A DNA stretch of 64,000 nt from JALYLC01 sp963743275. GTDB lineage: Bacteria; Actinomycetota; Thermoleophilia; Gaiellales; JALYLC01. The notes below the pieces were generated by a model. It searched no databases and was not told where the DNA came from. It worked only from the letters and a program-made list of their open reading frames with translations. Made by a program: the position numbers and the translations under genes. The stretch is from NCBI GenBank assembly GCA_963743275.1, contig CAVUPB010000011.1, positions 62,001-126,000 on the forward strand. The letters are read 5' to 3'. This document shows, in pieces, positions 25,792 through 33,362 of the stretch (position 1 is the stretch's first letter; each line of letters starts with the position of its first letter).

Positions 25792-27212
25792 GCGACCTCA
25801 TGACCGCGGCGCCTCCGGCGACCGCGCCGGGGCCGGCGATCGCCCCGGAACCCGCGTCTCCGCCGGGCGGGGCGCCACCCGGAGCCAGCTTCGCGGAGGC
25901 GCTCGTCACGGCCGGCCACGGGCCACCGGAGACAGGCACCGAACCAGGCACCCGGACCGCTGTTGCGGAAGGTGCGAAGGGCGAGAGCGACTCTCTCGGC
26001 CCTGAGGACTCGGACACGCTCACGGCGCCTGCCGTGACGGCGGACGCGTCCGCGGCGCTCGCGGCCGCGGCGCTGGTCGCCGTACCCGCCACACCCGTTG
26101 CGGGCACCGATCCCGCGGCAGCGGCCTCGGCTGAGGGAGCCGGCCAGGCCGCCCCGGCAGGTGCAGCCACGCCCGGCCAGGCTGCCGGGCCGCCGGTCGC
26201 GGCCGTCGCTGCGCCCGCCGGCGCGGACGTGCAGCCGGTCGAGCAGCCGCCGGTCCCGGCAGGCGCCCGCGCGGACGCACCGGTCGCAGACTCCGCGAGC
26301 GGCGTGGCGCCCGGCGCCGTGCGACCGCCGGTGACCCCTGAGGCCCCGGCCGCCCCGGCCGCCCCGGCCGCGGGGCCTGCCGCCGCCGCGCCTGCGGTCG
26401 CGCCGGATCCGCCCGTCTCCCCGGCGCTGCGGGACGCCGTCGCTCCCGTCACGCCGGCGGAACCGGCAGGTGCGAACGGGCCGGTCGCGCCGAACGGGCC
26501 GGTCGCGCCGGACACGGCGAAGACGTCCGCCGTGCCGCACGCGCCGAACACGCCGGCCGCAGCGGTCGCCGGGCCCCCCGCCGCCGCGCCTGCGGCGCAG
26601 ACGGATCAGCCCGCCCCGGCGGCGGCGGAGACGACGCCCGCGTCCGCGCGGCCGGTGCCCGCGGACCCGGCCCCGGCCCCGGCGGCTCCCGATCAGGCTG
26701 CGACCCCGCCGCTCGCACCGGCGCTGGCGCCGCGGGCCGAGACGTCCGCGGCCGTGCGTCCCGTCGTTCCGCCTCCGGCCCCGCCGCCGGCTGCGCCCGT
26801 GCCCCTGCGCGAGCTCGCGCACGCGGCCGGCGCGGCGATCCGGTTCACGGCCGGGCAGGGCGGCGGCAGCGCGCGCATCGTCCTCCATCCGCAGGATCTC
26901 GGCTCCGTCGAGATCCGCCTGCGCGCAACGGCGGACGGCATCTCGGCCACGCTGCGCGCCGACAGCCCGCAGGCCGCCCAGACCCTCAGCCTCGCGAGCG
27001 ACGAGCTGCGCCGGTCGCTCGAGGAGCAGGGGCTGCCCGTGCTGAGCCTGGATGTCTCGGACGGCAGTCGCAAGCAGGCCGCGCACGACGACCCGGAGTC
27101 GGCCGCCCGCGGGCGCCTCGACGCCGAGGAGGGCGCCGAGGAGGACGGGAGCGCAGACGGCGGCCCGCTCCGGCGGCCCGAGGCCGGAAGCCAGATCGAC
27201 GTACTCGCGTAA
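25788..27212 (+). CDS. fliK: Flagellar hook-length control protein FliK
   Basis: 474 residues. The first ~330 are a very Ala/Pro-rich, low-complexity ruler-like region with many PA repeats. The C-terminal FliK domain is clear: ARIVLHPQDLGSVEIRLRATADG (abridged, ~363-386) and LRRSLEEQGLPVLSLDVSD (~407-425). FliK measures hook length and switches export from rod/hook to filament proteins via FlhB. It is the third gene of the fliJ operon and directly precedes flgD. The low-complexity part has the strongest codon bias of the region. Confidence 0.9.
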   Translation: MSDLMTAAPPATAPGPAIAPEPASPPGGAPPGASFAEALVTAGHGPPETGTEPGTRTAVAEGAKGESDSLGPEDSDTLTAPAVTADASAALAAAALVAVPATPVAGTDPAAAASAEGAGQAAPAGAATPGQAAGPPVAAVAAPAGADVQPVEQPPVPAGARADAPVADSASGVAPGAVRPPVTPEAPAAPAAPAAGPAAAAPAVAPDPPVSPALRDAVAPVTPAEPAGANGPVAPNGPVAPDTAKTSAVPHAPNTPAAAVAGPPAAAPAAQTDQPAPAAAETTPASARPVPADPAPAPAAPDQAATPPLAPALAPRAETSAAVRPVVPPPAPPPAAPVPLRELAHAAGAAIRFTAGQGGGSARIVLHPQDLGSVEIRLRATADGISATLRADSPQAAQTLSLASDELRRSLEEQGLPVLSLDVSDGSRKQAAHDDPESAARGRLDAEEGAEEDGSADGGPLRRPEAGSQIDVLA

Positions 27213-27230
27213 TCGAAGGGAAGCGACCGT

Positions 27231-27644
27231 ATGACAGCCATGCCAGCCCTCAGCTCGACCGCAACGACCCCGACCGCCGCGCCGGTGAACGCCAACGCGG
27301 CGCTCGGGCAGAACGACTTCCTCATGCTGCTGGTCGCCCAGCTCAAGTACCAGGATCCGATGAAGCCGGCCGATTCGACCCAGTTCATGGGGGAGATGGC
27401 CCAGTTCTCGACCGTGCAGGGCGTCACCAGCATGGGCACGACGCTGGCGGCGATGAGCCACGCAAGCGACGTCTCCCAGGGGATCGCGCTGATCGGCAAG
27501 ACCGTCAGCTACCTGGCCCCCGACGGCACGACCGCCTCGGGCACCGTCGGCTCCGTCTCGTCGGCCGACAGCGGCGTGACGCTCCACCTCGCGGCCGGGG
27601 ACGTCGCCCTCAAGGACGTGCTGGGGGTGAGCGCCGGTGGCTGA
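27231..27644 (+). CDS. flgD: Flagellar hook-capping protein FlgD
   Basis: 137 residues, short for the family (often ~150-230). The FlgD N-terminal motif is strong: LGQNDFLMLLVAQLKYQDPM (~25-44) with AQFSTVQ (~57-63). The C-terminal part (IGKTVSYLAPDGTTASGTVGSV) is the small beta domain only. FlgD caps the growing hook and helps FlgE subunits polymerise. The next start lies within its last codons. Confidence 0.93.
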   Translation: MTAMPALSSTATTPTAAPVNANAALGQNDFLMLLVAQLKYQDPMKPADSTQFMGEMAQFSTVQGVTSMGTTLAAMSHASDVSQGIALIGKTVSYLAPDGTTASGTVGSVSSADSGVTLHLAAGDVALKDVLGVSAGG

Positions 27645-28023
27645 CCCGCTGCTCCCCGCCGAGGTCGGCAAGGTCGGCCCGCAGCACCTTCCCCGGCAGG
27701 CCGCCGCGGCGCCTGCGCGCCCGGGCGGCCCCGCGTTCGCGGACGTGCTGGCCAAGCGGCTCGAGGCTGCACCGCTGCGCTTCAGCGGGCACGCGCTGCA
27801 GCGGCTCGAGCGCCGCGGCATCAGCGTCGACGCGGCCGTGATGGCGCGCCTCGGCGATGGCGTCGCACGCGCCGCGGCCAAGGGCTCGCGCGACGCGGTC
27901 GTGCTCGTCGATCAGACGGCGTTCGTCGTCTCCGTCCCCAACCGAACCGTCATCACGGCCGTCGACCGCGACCACATGCGCGAGCACGTGTTCACGAACA
28001 TCGACAGCGCAGTCATCACGTAG
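27637..28023 (+). CDS. Flagellar operon protein (TIGR02530-type)
   Basis: 128 residues. The core LRFSGHALQRLERRGISVDAAV (abridged, ~46-67) and VVSVPNRTVITAVDRDHMREHVFTNID (shortened, ~98 onward) match the small conserved protein found between flgD and flgE in Firmicutes and other bacteria. Its molecular role is unknown; position suggests a hook-assembly helper. GTG 27637 overlaps the end of flgD by 8 bp. Confidence 0.85.
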   Translation: MADPLLPAEVGKVGPQHLPRQAAAAPARPGGPAFADVLAKRLEAAPLRFSGHALQRLERRGISVDAAVMARLGDGVARAAAKGSRDAVVLVDQTAFVVSVPNRTVITAVDRDHMREHVFTNIDSAVIT

Positions 28024-28089
28024 ATCCCGTCAACCGCCAAGGCCGGACCCCGAGGGGAAGCCGCGGCAACGAAAGCCAGGAGCCCGGAA

Positions 28090-28950
28090 ATGATGCGAGG
28101 AATGTTCGCCGCGATCAGCGGCCTGCAGGTCCACCAGACGATGCTCGACGTCGTCGCCAACGACATCGCCAACACCAACACCGTCGGCTACAAGAGCGAG
28201 CAGACGACCTTCAAGGACGCGCTCTCGCAGACCACGCGCGGCGCCAGCGGCGGCACGACCACCCTCGGTGGCACGAACGCCATCCAGATCGGCCTCGGCG
28301 TCCAGCTCGGCTCGATCTCGAACCACATGGACCCCGGGGCGGTCCAGCAGACCGGCGGCCCGCTCGACATGGCGATCCAGGGCGACGGGTTCTTCCGGGT
28401 CGGGGACGCCGCGGCGATCGCGGGCACCGGTGCCGTCTCGTACACGCGCGCCGGCAACTTCACCCTCGACGCCGGCGGCAGCCTCGTCACCCAGGACGGC
28501 GCGTTCGTGATCGGCTACCTGCCGACGACGCCCGCCACCCCGGCCGGCTACGCGAACCCGGCCAACCAGACCAAGCTCACCGTGCCGACGGGCGGCAAGT
28601 CGGTCTCGATCCAGTCCGACGGCACCGTGACCTACGTCGACTCGGCCGGCGTCCTGCAGACGCTCGGCACGATCAGCATGGCCAAGTTCCCGAACGCCGC
28701 GGGCGTCGAGCGGATCTCGGGGAACCTGTTCCAGGCCTCGAACAACTCCGGCGCGGCCGTGGCCGCGGTGCCGGGCGACGCGACCACGGGCATGGGCACG
28801 CTCGCGGTCGGCGCGGTCGAGATGTCGAACGTCGACCTCGCCCAGGAGTTCACGCGCATGATCACGGCCCAGCGTGGCTACGAGGCCAACAGCCGCATCA
28901 TCTCGACGGCCGACCAGATGCTCCAGAACCTGGTCAACATCGGTCGCTGA
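28090..28950 (+). CDS. flgE: Flagellar hook protein FlgE (short, Bacillus-type)
   Basis: 286 residues. The N-terminal rod/hook signature (MFAAISGLQVHQTMLDVVANDIANTNTVGYK, abridged, ~5-35) and the C-terminal helix (MSNVDLAQEFTRMITAQRGYEANSR, abridged, ~245-270) are both present; the DGFFRV motif is at ~99. It is much shorter than enteric FlgE (~400), matching the short hook protein of Bacillus. Position after flgD makes it the hook rather than a rod protein. AGGAG precedes ATG 28090, and ATG 28093 is also possible. Confidence 0.87.
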   Translation: MMRGMFAAISGLQVHQTMLDVVANDIANTNTVGYKSEQTTFKDALSQTTRGASGGTTTLGGTNAIQIGLGVQLGSISNHMDPGAVQQTGGPLDMAIQGDGFFRVGDAAAIAGTGAVSYTRAGNFTLDAGGSLVTQDGAFVIGYLPTTPATPAGYANPANQTKLTVPTGGKSVSIQSDGTVTYVDSAGVLQTLGTISMAKFPNAAGVERISGNLFQASNNSGAAVAAVPGDATTGMGTLAVGAVEMSNVDLAQEFTRMITAQRGYEANSRIISTADQMLQNLVNIGR

Positions 28951-28960
28951 TAGCCGATAA
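28934..28960 (+). promoter_or_regulatory. Sigma-28 (FliA)-like promoter of flbD
   Basis: TCAA (28934-28937), 15 bases, GCCGATAA (28953-28960). The -10 is the exact FliA consensus. It overlaps the end of flgE, and transcription should begin near 28967, inside the hairpin that follows. Confidence 0.7.
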
Positions 28961-28962
28961 CC

Positions 28963-28996
28963 CGATGGCGGCGGGCGTTTCCGCCCGCCGCCATCG
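28963..28996 (+). terminator. Perfect 15-bp hairpin between flgE and flbD
   Basis: A 15-bp GC-rich stem (28963-28977 with 28982-28996) and a TTTC loop, without a T-run. It can end the fliJ-flgE transcript. It also lies at the very start of the mRNA made from the FliA-like promoter just upstream, so it may protect that 5' end or act in cis on flbD. Confidence 0.6.
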
Positions 28997-29010
28997 AACC
29001 GGTCTTCACC

Positions 29011-29292
29011 ATGATCCCACTGCATCGACTCACCCACCCCACGCTTCCGCTGTACCTCAACCCGGACCTGATCCAGACGATCGAGGCGACGCCGGACACG
29101 GTCGTCGCCCTCACCAACTCGTCGCGGTTCGTCGTCAACGAGACGCCCGCCGAGGTGCTGACGATGATCCGCGACTGGCGCGCCGGCATCATCGCGAAGG
29201 CGCTCGAGGGTGACCTGAGCACCCCGCCGGCGGCACTCGCCCAGGTCGTGCACCTGAGCCAGTGCGTCGACCCGTCGGCGCACGATTCCTGA
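29011..29292 (+). CDS. flbD: FlbD-family flagellar protein
   Basis: 93 residues beginning MIPLHRLTHPTLPLYLNPDLI, followed by VVALTNSSRFVVNETPAEVL; this short pattern defines the FlbD family found between flgE and motA in many Gram-positives. It is not the Caulobacter FlbD response regulator. Its role is not well defined. A C-terminal extension (~65-93) is not conserved. A sigma-28-like promoter and a hairpin precede it. Confidence 0.85.
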   Translation: MIPLHRLTHPTLPLYLNPDLIQTIEATPDTVVALTNSSRFVVNETPAEVLTMIRDWRAGIIAKALEGDLSTPPAALAQVVHLSQCVDPSAHDS

Positions 29293-29296
29293 AAAG

Positions 29297-29323
29297 TGAT
29301 CTTTGAGCGCGACCGGTCGATAA
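29297..29323 (+). promoter_or_regulatory. Sigma-28 (FliA)-like promoter of motA
   Basis: GTCGATAA (29316-29323) is a good FliA -10; the -35 at the right distance is only TGAT (29297-29300). It implies a transcript start near 29330, which rules out ATG 29328 as the motA start. Confidence 0.5.
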
Positions 29324-29375
29324 CCGGATGGTGGCCACGGACGGCCACTCGCAATCTCCAACGGACTGGAGCGAA

Positions 29376-30212
29376 GTGAAGGCGAATACCGCAATCGGAG
29401 TCATCGGCGCCATCGCGTGCCTGATGATCGCGGTGATCATGGAGGGCGGCCAGCCTGCGTCGCTCCTCAACATCCCTGCGCTGCTGATCGTGGTCGGCGG
29501 CACGGGCATGGCGACGTTCGCCTCCACGACCATGGAGGGGATCAAGAACATCCCGCGGCTCTACAAGAAGTCGTTCGGCGGCTCCGACGTCGATCCGGCC
29601 GCGGCGATCTCGCAGATGGTCGGGCTGGCCGAGAAGGCCCGTCGCGATGGCCTGCTCGCGCTCGAGGAGGAGCTCGCCGGGGTCGACGACGCATTCACCC
29701 GCACCGGCATCCAGCTCGTCGTCGACGGGACCGACTCCGATCTCGTCCGCGACATCCTGCAGTCGGAGATCGACGGCATGAGCTCGCGGCACCGCGCCGG
29801 CGGCCATCTCTTCGCGACGGCGGGCGGGTTCGCGCCGACGCTCGGCATCCTCGGCACCGTGCTCAGCCTCGTCCACGTGCTCGAGAACCTCTCGAGCCCC
29901 GGCAAGCTCGGCCACGCGATCGCCGGCGCCTTCCTGGCCACGCTCTACGGCGTCGGCAGCGCGAACCTGATCTTCCTCCCGATCGCCAACAAGCTCAAGG
30001 AGCTGTCGGCGGTCGAGCTGCTCTACCGCGAGATGCTGCTCGAGGCGGTGCTCTCGATCCAGGCGGGCGACAACCCGCGCATGCTGCGCGAGAAGCTCGA
30101 GACGTTCATCGAGCCCGGCGCCCGCGGCGCCGAGCGCGAGGCCGCGCCTGCGCCGGTCGCGGTCGCCGCCGCCGAGGAGCCCGCGCCGGCCGAGCTGGCG
30201 GAGGCGGCATGA
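29376..30212 (+). CDS. motA: Flagellar motor stator protein MotA
   Basis: 278 residues from GTG 29376, chosen because GGAG lies 4 bases upstream and the FliA-like -10 at 29316-29323 puts the transcript start after ATG 29328. Four membrane helices are visible: two at the N-terminus (AIGVIGAIACLMIAVIM; LLNIPALLIVVGGTGMATF) and two near 150-200 (TLGILGTVLSLVHVL; FLATLYGVGSANLIFLPIA). The cytoplasmic loop carries conserved charges for contact with FliG. MotA and MotB form the proton- or sodium-driven stator. A C-terminal Ala/Glu/Pro tail is unusual. Confidence 0.93.
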   Translation: MKANTAIGVIGAIACLMIAVIMEGGQPASLLNIPALLIVVGGTGMATFASTTMEGIKNIPRLYKKSFGGSDVDPAAAISQMVGLAEKARRDGLLALEEELAGVDDAFTRTGIQLVVDGTDSDLVRDILQSEIDGMSSRHRAGGHLFATAGGFAPTLGILGTVLSLVHVLENLSSPGKLGHAIAGAFLATLYGVGSANLIFLPIANKLKELSAVELLYREMLLEAVLSIQAGDNPRMLREKLETFIEPGARGAEREAAPAPVAVAAAEEPAPAELAEAA

Positions 30213-31024
30213 GCAGCGCTGCAGCCAACCGGCGGCGGCGCCGCCACGCGCCGGAGGAGCACGTCGACGAGCGCTGGCTCCTGACCTACAGCGACATGAT
30301 CACGCTGCTGATGGCGCTGTTCCTCGTGCTGTGGGCGATCTCGTCGGTGAACGTCTCGAAGTTCGCCGAGCTCAAGGTCTCGCTCCACCAGGCGTTCTCG
30401 GGCAAGGTGCTGGAGGGCAGCGGCAAGGTGCTCACCGGCGGGCAGGCGGCGATGGCCCAGAACGGCTCCCCGGTCTCGCTGCCGATGCAGAACCCACCGC
30501 CGGCCTTCAAGATGATCTCGATCAGGGCCTCGCTGCAGGACGCCGCGCAACGGCAGGACGCCGAGAACCTGCGGCGCCTCCAGCGGCAGGTCGACGCGTA
30601 CGCGCGCGCGCACGACATGTCCGCGCAGATCCGGACCTCGATCCAGGAGCGGGGCCTCGTCATCCACGTCCTCACCGACGCGGTGCTGTTCGACTCCGGG
30701 CAGGCGACGCTCAAGCAGCCGGCGCCTCTGCTCGGCGAGATCGCGCATCTGGTGACGCGTACGGGGATCGTCAACCCCATGCGCATCGAGGGCAATACCG
30801 ACGACATCCCCGTCTCCCCGGGGAAGTTCCGCTCGAACTGGGAGCTGTCCTCCGCACGAGCCAATGCGGTGCTCGAGTTCATGCTGGCCCACGGCGTCGC
30901 CGCACGTCGCCTTTCGACGGTCGGCTACGGCGCTCAGCACCCGATCGCGTCGAACGCGACGGCGTCGGGCCGCAGCCGCAACCGGCGCGTCAGCCTCGTC
31001 CTCCTCCGCCGCACATTCCGCTGA
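30209..31024 (+). CDS. motB: Flagellar motor stator protein MotB
   Basis: 271 residues. A basic N-terminus leads into one membrane helix with the ion-binding Asp29 (LLTYSDMITLLMALFLVLW). The periplasmic part ends in an OmpA-like peptidoglycan-binding domain (IEGNTDDIPVSPGKFRSNWELSSARA, abridged; then GYGAQHPI and NRRVSLVLL). It anchors the stator to the wall. ATG 30209 overlaps the motA stop (ATGA). Confidence 0.95.
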   Translation: MSSAAANRRRRRHAPEEHVDERWLLTYSDMITLLMALFLVLWAISSVNVSKFAELKVSLHQAFSGKVLEGSGKVLTGGQAAMAQNGSPVSLPMQNPPPAFKMISIRASLQDAAQRQDAENLRRLQRQVDAYARAHDMSAQIRTSIQERGLVIHVLTDAVLFDSGQATLKQPAPLLGEIAHLVTRTGIVNPMRIEGNTDDIPVSPGKFRSNWELSSARANAVLEFMLAHGVAARRLSTVGYGAQHPIASNATASGRSRNRRVSLVLLRRTFR

Positions 31025-31044
31025 CCCGAAGAGAGCCGACACAC

Positions 31045-31467
31045 ATGAAGAAGAAGCTGCTCATAGCGCTGCCCCTCGTCCTGCTGCCGGTCGCCTACCT
31101 CGGCTACACGCAGTTCCTGACGGCGAAGCCCAAGCACACCGTCATGAAGATCGAGGGGTCGCTCGTCAGCGTCGGCGAGCCGTTCACGCTGAACCTCGCC
31201 CACGGCCGCTTTGCCCGCCTCTCGGTCTCGCTGCTCGTGACGAAGGCGCCGGCCGCCGACCCGGCTGCGCCGGCGGGCACGCCCGTCCTGCCGCAGAACG
31301 ACGCCGTCCGCGCGATCGTCACCGACGTGCTGACCGGCGTCGACCCTTCGGCCCTGATCGCGGCGCGCCCGCGGCATGGCCTGCAGGTGAAGATCCTCGA
31401 CGACATCAAGAAATCGACGGACGTGCCGGTTACCAGGCTGCTGTTCACCGATCTGGCCGTCCAGTGA
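31045..31467 (+). CDS. fliL: Flagellar basal-body-associated protein FliL
   Basis: 140 residues. One N-terminal membrane helix (KKKLLIALPLVLLPVAYLGY) and a periplasmic domain with the FliL pattern (LVSVGEPFTLNLAHGRFARLSVSLLV, abridged, ~40-65; then VRAIVTDVLTG and LLFTDLAVQ at the end). FliL rings support the stator. It lies 20 bp after motB and 22 bp before fliN. Confidence 0.88.
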   Translation: MKKKLLIALPLVLLPVAYLGYTQFLTAKPKHTVMKIEGSLVSVGEPFTLNLAHGRFARLSVSLLVTKAPAADPAAPAGTPVLPQNDAVRAIVTDVLTGVDPSALIAARPRHGLQVKILDDIKKSTDVPVTRLLFTDLAVQ

Positions 31468-31489
31468 TCTGCCGAACCAGGGGAGAGAG

Positions 31490-31846
31490 ATGACCGACAA
31501 CTACGACAGCACCGCGATCGACGCCCGGCCCGCCGCGCCCTCGCTCGACGAGCTCGGCCCGGCCGGGAGCGCGGAGGACGGCGACGACCTCACGCTCGTC
31601 CTCGACGTGCGCGTCGAGATCGCAGTCGAGATCGGCCGTGCGACCATGAGCATCCGCGAGACGATGGCGCTCGCGCCGGGATCGGTCGTCGCGCTCAAGA
31701 AGCCCGCCGGAGAGGCCGTCGACCTGCTCGTCAACGGCAAGCGGATCGCGCGCGGCGAGGTCGTGACGATCGACGAGGAGTACGGCCTCCGCATCACCGA
31801 GCTCGTCGCACCCGCCCATGGCTTGGACGCCGGCCTCGCCGCCTGA
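31490..31846 (+). CDS. fliN: Flagellar motor switch protein FliN
   Basis: 118 residues with one SpoA/FliN domain (LVLDVRVEIAVEIGRATMSI, ~36-55; SVVALKKPAGEAVDLLVNGK; RGEVVTIDEEYGLRITEL, ~88-105). FliN forms the lower part of the rotor C-ring, where it binds FliM and helps export. fliM, normally next to it, is not in this window. GGGAGAG precedes ATG 31490. A strong terminator follows. Confidence 0.92.
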   Translation: MTDNYDSTAIDARPAAPSLDELGPAGSAEDGDDLTLVLDVRVEIAVEIGRATMSIRETMALAPGSVVALKKPAGEAVDLLVNGKRIARGEVVTIDEEYGLRITELVAPAHGLDAGLAA

Positions 31847-31850
31847 CGGT

Positions 31851-31875
31851 GCGCCCGGGGTCGGACCCCGGGCGC
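31851..31875 (+). terminator. Hairpin terminator after fliN
   Basis: A 10-bp GC stem (31851-31860 with 31866-31875) with TCGGA loop, starting 5 bases after the fliN stop. No T-run. It separates the motA-fliN unit from the next FliA-type promoter. Confidence 0.65.
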
Positions 31876-31887
31876 GCCGCCGGCGGC

Positions 31888-31914
31888 TCAACTCACCCGC
31901 GCGGCCGCCGATAA
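31888..31914 (+). promoter_or_regulatory. Sigma-28 (FliA)-like promoter, leaderless methyltransferase gene
   Basis: TCAA (31888-31891), 15 bases, GCCGATAA (31907-31914, exact consensus). The GTG start at 31922 is 8 bases after the -10, so the mRNA should be leaderless. Confidence 0.72.
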
Positions 31915-31921
31915 ACCGCCC

Positions 31922-32974
31922 GTGAACGCCAGTGCAGCCCCAGGTGTCCGCGAGGACTGCGGCGACGACGGCTATTTCGAGTTCACGCGTCCGGAGTTGC
32001 GCGCGCTCGTGCCCGCCTCCGCCCGCCGCGTGCTCGACGTCGGCTGTGGCGCCGGCGCCCTCGGCGCCGCGCTGAAGGCGGAGCGAGGCTGCGCCGTCGT
32101 CGGGCTGGAAGGCTTCCCGGACGCCGCGGCGCGCGCCCGCGCGCGCCTCGACGAGGTGCTCGAGCTCGACCTCGACGCGCTCGAGGCGCTGCCGCATGCG
32201 GCCGGCGGATTCGACGCGATGGTCTTCGGCGACGTCCTCGAGCACCTGCGCGACCCGAAGCGGCTGCTGGAGGCGCTGCTGCCGTCGCTCGCGGAGGCGG
32301 GGGCGCTCGTCTTCTCGATCCCCAACGTCAGGCACTGGTCGGTCGTCTTCCCGCTGCTCGTGAACGACGCGTGGGAGTACACCGATGCCGGGCTCCTCGA
32401 CCGCACGCACGTCCACTTCTTCACGCTCAAGGAGTTCTGCGCCCTGCTCGCCGACCTCGGCCTCGAGGCGACGCACGTGGGCGTCAACGATCACATGCCG
32501 CTGCCGGCCCAGCTGCTGCCGCTCGCCGATCTGGCGGCGGTCTACGGCGCCGACCGCGAGCAGGCGGCGCAGGGGCTCGGCGCGTACCAGTATCTGATCG
32601 TCGCCCGGCGGCAGCCGCGCGACGACGCCAGGCCGTTCGTCTCCGTCGCGTTCCTCGACGAGCTGGTCGCGGCGCCCGAGATGCTCCACGACTACGCCCG
32701 CGCGTTCGACGGCCGGCCCGGCACCACGCTCGCGGTGCTCGCGCCGGGCGAGGACCCGGGCGACCTCGCGCTGGCGTTCGAGCCGGTGGTGGCGGCCCTC
32801 GGCCTCGACCGGCCGGGCAGCGCAGATGTCGTCCTCCTGACGGATCCGGACGCAGGCGACGGCCTCGCGGAGATCGCGGACGCGCTCTTCACGCGCGTCG
32901 GGCGCGACGGCTTCTGCACCGCCGCCCCCCGGATCGGCGACGCGAACGCCCTCGCAGACGCCTCGCGGCGCTGA
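31922..32974 (+). CDS. Class I methyltransferase fused to a module shared with the 52758 protein
   Basis: 350 residues. The N-terminal part (~30-220) is a Methyltransf_23-type SAM enzyme: motif I VLDVGCGAGALGAAL (~37-51), FGDVLEHLRDP (~102-112) and FSIPNVRHW. From ~238 a separate module (VSVAFLDELVAAPEMLHDYA, then LGLDRPGSADVVLLTDP) closely matches the first ~100 residues of the sulfatase-fold protein at 52758. SAM enzymes of this type often methylate sugars during glycan assembly. The FliA-type promoter and the shared module suggest modification of flagellin or its glycan (inference). No ribosome site is present, as expected for a leaderless mRNA. Confidence 0.85.
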   Translation: MNASAAPGVREDCGDDGYFEFTRPELRALVPASARRVLDVGCGAGALGAALKAERGCAVVGLEGFPDAAARARARLDEVLELDLDALEALPHAAGGFDAMVFGDVLEHLRDPKRLLEALLPSLAEAGALVFSIPNVRHWSVVFPLLVNDAWEYTDAGLLDRTHVHFFTLKEFCALLADLGLEATHVGVNDHMPLPAQLLPLADLAAVYGADREQAAQGLGAYQYLIVARRQPRDDARPFVSVAFLDELVAAPEMLHDYARAFDGRPGTTLAVLAPGEDPGDLALAFEPVVAALGLDRPGSADVVLLTDPDAGDGLAEIADALFTRVGRDGFCTAAPRIGDANALADASRR

Positions 32975-32975
32975 C

Positions 32976-33004
32976 GCAAAGTTGGGGTCAGACCCCAACT
33001 TTGC
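32976..33004. repeat. 29-nt dispersed palindrome (GGGGTC-A-GACCCC core), copy 1
   Basis: A perfect inverted repeat, 14 bases each side of a central A, between the convergent methyltransferase and FhlB-like genes. Five further copies lie at 33045, 49748, 49802, 49841 and 53955. All are intergenic. It can act as a two-way terminator, and the dispersed form resembles REP elements. Confidence 0.8.
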
Positions 33005-33044
33005 ACGCGCGAGACGACGCGGGACACCAGAGCGCCCGTGCACA

Positions 33045-33063
33045 GTTGGGGTCTGACCCCAAC
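33045..33063. repeat. Dispersed palindrome core, copy 2 (19 nt)
   Basis: GTTGGGGTCTGACCCCAAC, a perfect palindrome apart from its centre base, with a further half-copy (TGACCCCAACGTGCA) at 33068-33082. The outer arms are degraded compared with copy 1. Confidence 0.7.
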
Positions 33064-33083
33064 TTGCTGACCCCAACGTGCAG

Positions 33084-33362
33084 CTACGCGACGTGGAGAT
33101 CGCCGCGCGCGAGGCCGTAGGCCCAGACCAGCGTCTCCGCGACCGCCTGGTAGAGCTCGGGCGGCACCTCGCCGCCGAGCTCGAGGGCGGCCAGCGCCTC
33201 GCTCAGGAGCGCGTCCTCGCGGATCGGCACGCCCGCCTCGCGCGCCGCCGCGACGATCGCGTCGGCCACGAGTCCCTGCCCGGCCGCCACGACGATCGGG
33301 GCGGCGGCCCCGTTCGCCGTGTCGTAGCGGAGCGCTGCCGCCTTGTGCCTACGCGTAGGCAT
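33084..33362 (-). CDS. FhlB-like protein (homologue of the FlhB C-terminal cytoplasmic domain)
   Basis: 92 residues. The pattern AAALRYDTANGAAAPIVVAAGQGLVADAIV (shortened, ~8-37) and VPIREDALLSEALAALELGGEVPPELYQAVAETLVW (shortened) matches the C-terminal domain of FlhB, without the NPTH cleavage site. Bacillus YlqH is such a protein and can partly replace that domain in export switching. It follows the FliK-like gene with a 14-bp overlap, as in the Bacillus ylqG-ylqH pair. ATG 33362 is the likely start. Confidence 0.85.
   Translation of the reverse strand: MPTRRHKAAALRYDTANGAAAPIVVAAGQGLVADAIVAAAREAGVPIREDALLSEALAALELGGEVPPELYQAVAETLVWAYGLARGDLHVA

Noticed and set aside
27207..27218. Minus-strand CGATTA between fliK and flgD as another FliA promoter
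   Set aside because: No minus-strand gene follows and no -35 box is at the right distance.
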